From NCBI GenBank assembly GCA_035542775.1, contig DATKKX010000423.1:1-22613 (forward strand): 22,613 bases of DNA, read 5' to 3'. This DNA comes from DATKKX01 sp035542775. Its GTDB lineage: Bacteria; Planctomycetota; Phycisphaerae; UBA1845; UTPLA1. Under the pieces are notes generated by a model. The model had not been told where the DNA came from and searched no databases. It worked only from the letters and a program-made list of their open reading frames with translations. This document shows positions 21,810-22,613 of this stretch, piece by piece; position 1 is the first letter of the stretch; every line of letters starts with the position of its first letter. Both the position numbers and the translations under genes were made by a program.

Positions 21810-22613
21810 TTGAGCGGGCAGGATCAGTCTGGAATGATCAGCTTTGAATTGAACGGCAAACAAGTCCAGCTTGATATCATTTCCGATCTGACCCTTTTGC
21901 AGCTCCTCCGCGATAAGCTCGGCATCACATCGCCCAAGAACGGTTGCGCCCCCGCCGGCCAGTGCGGCTGCTGCACGGTGCTGATCGACGGTCTGCCGCA
22001 ATTCGCCTGCCGAACGGTGGCAACACAAGTCGCGGGCAAGCGCGTCACCACCTTGGAGGGGCTGCCGGACCAAGCCCGGCGCCTGCTGGCGGAGTGCTTC
22101 GTCCGGGCCGGAGCCGTGCAGTGCGGCTACTGCACGCCGGGCATCGCCATCCGCACCCACGCCCTGCTTGAGCGAAATCCCAGCCCCTCGCGGGCGGAAA
22201 TCGTCGCCGAGCTGGTCGGGCACTTCTGCCGTTGCACCGGTTACAAGAAGATTATCAACGCGATCGAGCTGCTCGCCCGCGTACGTCGAGGCGAGGCTCT
22301 GCCTTCCAGCGGCAACGGCCAGAGTGGCGTGGGCGCGCCGTTGGCGAAATACGGCGGCCGCGAACTTGTCCTCGGCGAGCGGAAGTTCATCGACGACATC
22401 ACCGTGCCGGGCATGGTCTTCGCGGCCATGCGCTTCAGCGATCATCCGCGGGCCCTGGTCAAACGGATCGACACATCAGTTGCGGAGGTCATGCCAGGCG
22501 TACTGCGTGTGGCCACCTGGCGAGATGTGCCGGGCGAACGGTACGTGGGCCTGGTAGAGAAAGACTGGCCGATCTGCATCGCCGAGGGCGAGGAGACGCG
22601 ATGTGTCGGCGAC
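21810..22613 (+). CDS. Molybdenum hydroxylase of the xanthine dehydrogenase family, Fe-S and Mo domains fused (partial)
   Basis: 268 residues are visible; the 3' end lies beyond the window. Residues 10-90 are a plant-type [2Fe-2S] domain (NGCAPAGQCGCC at 44-55). Residues 95-155 are the second [2Fe-2S] domain (CGYC at 105-108, CRC at 140-142). From about 180 the molybdopterin subunit begins (LGERKFIDDITVPGMVFAA, then the DHPRA block). No FAD domain lies between them, so the layout is that of one-chain aldehyde oxidoreductases or selenium-dependent molybdenum hydroxylases. The GERYVGL and DWPICIAEGEETRCVGD stretch reminds me most of the latter family. Known role: hydroxylation of purines or oxidation of aldehydes. 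The start is a TTG with AGGAG six bases upstream. An in-frame ATG at 21834 has no good ribosome site. The 12 bases TAGGAGTCAATC before this start are identical to those before hppA. Confidence 0.88.
   Translation, partial: MSGQDQSGMISFELNGKQVQLDIISDLTLLQLLRDKLGITSPKNGCAPAGQCGCCTVLIDGLPQFACRTVATQVAGKRVTTLEGLPDQARRLLAECFVRAGAVQCGYCTPGIAIRTHALLERNPSPSRAEIVAELVGHFCRCTGYKKIINAIELLARVRRGEALPSSGNGQSGVGAPLAKYGGRELVLGERKFIDDITVPGMVFAAMRFSDHPRALVKRIDTSVAEVMPGVLRVATWRDVPGERYVGLVEKDWPICIAEGEETRCVGD

Noticed and set aside
19893..21812. Identical TAGGAGTCAATC before hppA and before the molybdenum hydroxylase as a regulatory motif
   Set aside because: The block is simply a Shine-Dalgarno plus a six-base spacer; two copies can arise by chance, so no finding is claimed.
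1..22613. tRNA, rRNA, CRISPR array, insertion sequence or phage genes
   Set aside because: I looked for T-loop motifs, regular spacer-repeat arrays, transposase or integrase motifs and inverted terminal repeats and saw none.

Overview
GC-rich window with 14 protein genes, read by eye. The gene set and their style suggest a member of the Planctomycetota, perhaps of the Phycisphaerae side. Supporting signs are a K+-independent proton pyrophosphatase with a long N-terminal extension, a secreted M6-type protease with RCC1-like repeats, a one-chain proline catabolic enzyme of about 1,026 residues, many secreted proteins and few tight operons. This assignment is inference from gene content; there is no rRNA or tRNA in the window to test it.

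Layout. Positions 1-9229 are all on the minus strand. Read in transcription order they are: a bifunctional proline dehydrogenase / glutamate-semialdehyde dehydrogenase (6149-9229), a SAM methyltransferase (5213-6097), a membrane-anchored degenerate amidase/PGRP-like protein (4565-5023), a zinc-dependent medium-chain dehydrogenase (3197-4432), a small lipoprotein (2785-3084) and a secreted M6 metalloprotease cut by the left edge (1-2081). Positions 9411-14281 are on the plus strand: a secreted protein of unknown function, a cobalamin-binding-fold protein, then a likely three-gene unit of a second zinc dehydrogenase, pgeF and a divergent queC. Positions 14370-19910 return to the minus strand with hppA, rsfS and argS. 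From about 20000 a divergent promoter region leads rightward to a FlgT-like secreted protein behind a long hairpin-rich leader. Last is the start of a molybdenum hydroxylase of the xanthine dehydrogenase family, cut by the right edge.

How the genes fit together. Most are housekeeping or central metabolism: proline to glutamate, tRNA charging, ribosome silencing, membrane energisation from pyrophosphate, peptidoglycan quality control, deazaguanine chemistry and purine or aldehyde oxidation. There is no prophage, transposase, CRISPR array or recognisable defence island.

The most interesting signals are regulatory or concern divergent proteins. Three genes have a -10 box 9-10 bases before the ATG and no Shine-Dalgarno, which predicts leaderless mRNAs. 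The FlgT-like gene has a roughly 360-base leader with serial hairpins. The QueC-like enzyme has altered PP-loop and substrate-side motifs, and the B12-fold protein lacks the cobalamin-ligating histidine motif. I did not find a convincing new multi-gene system.
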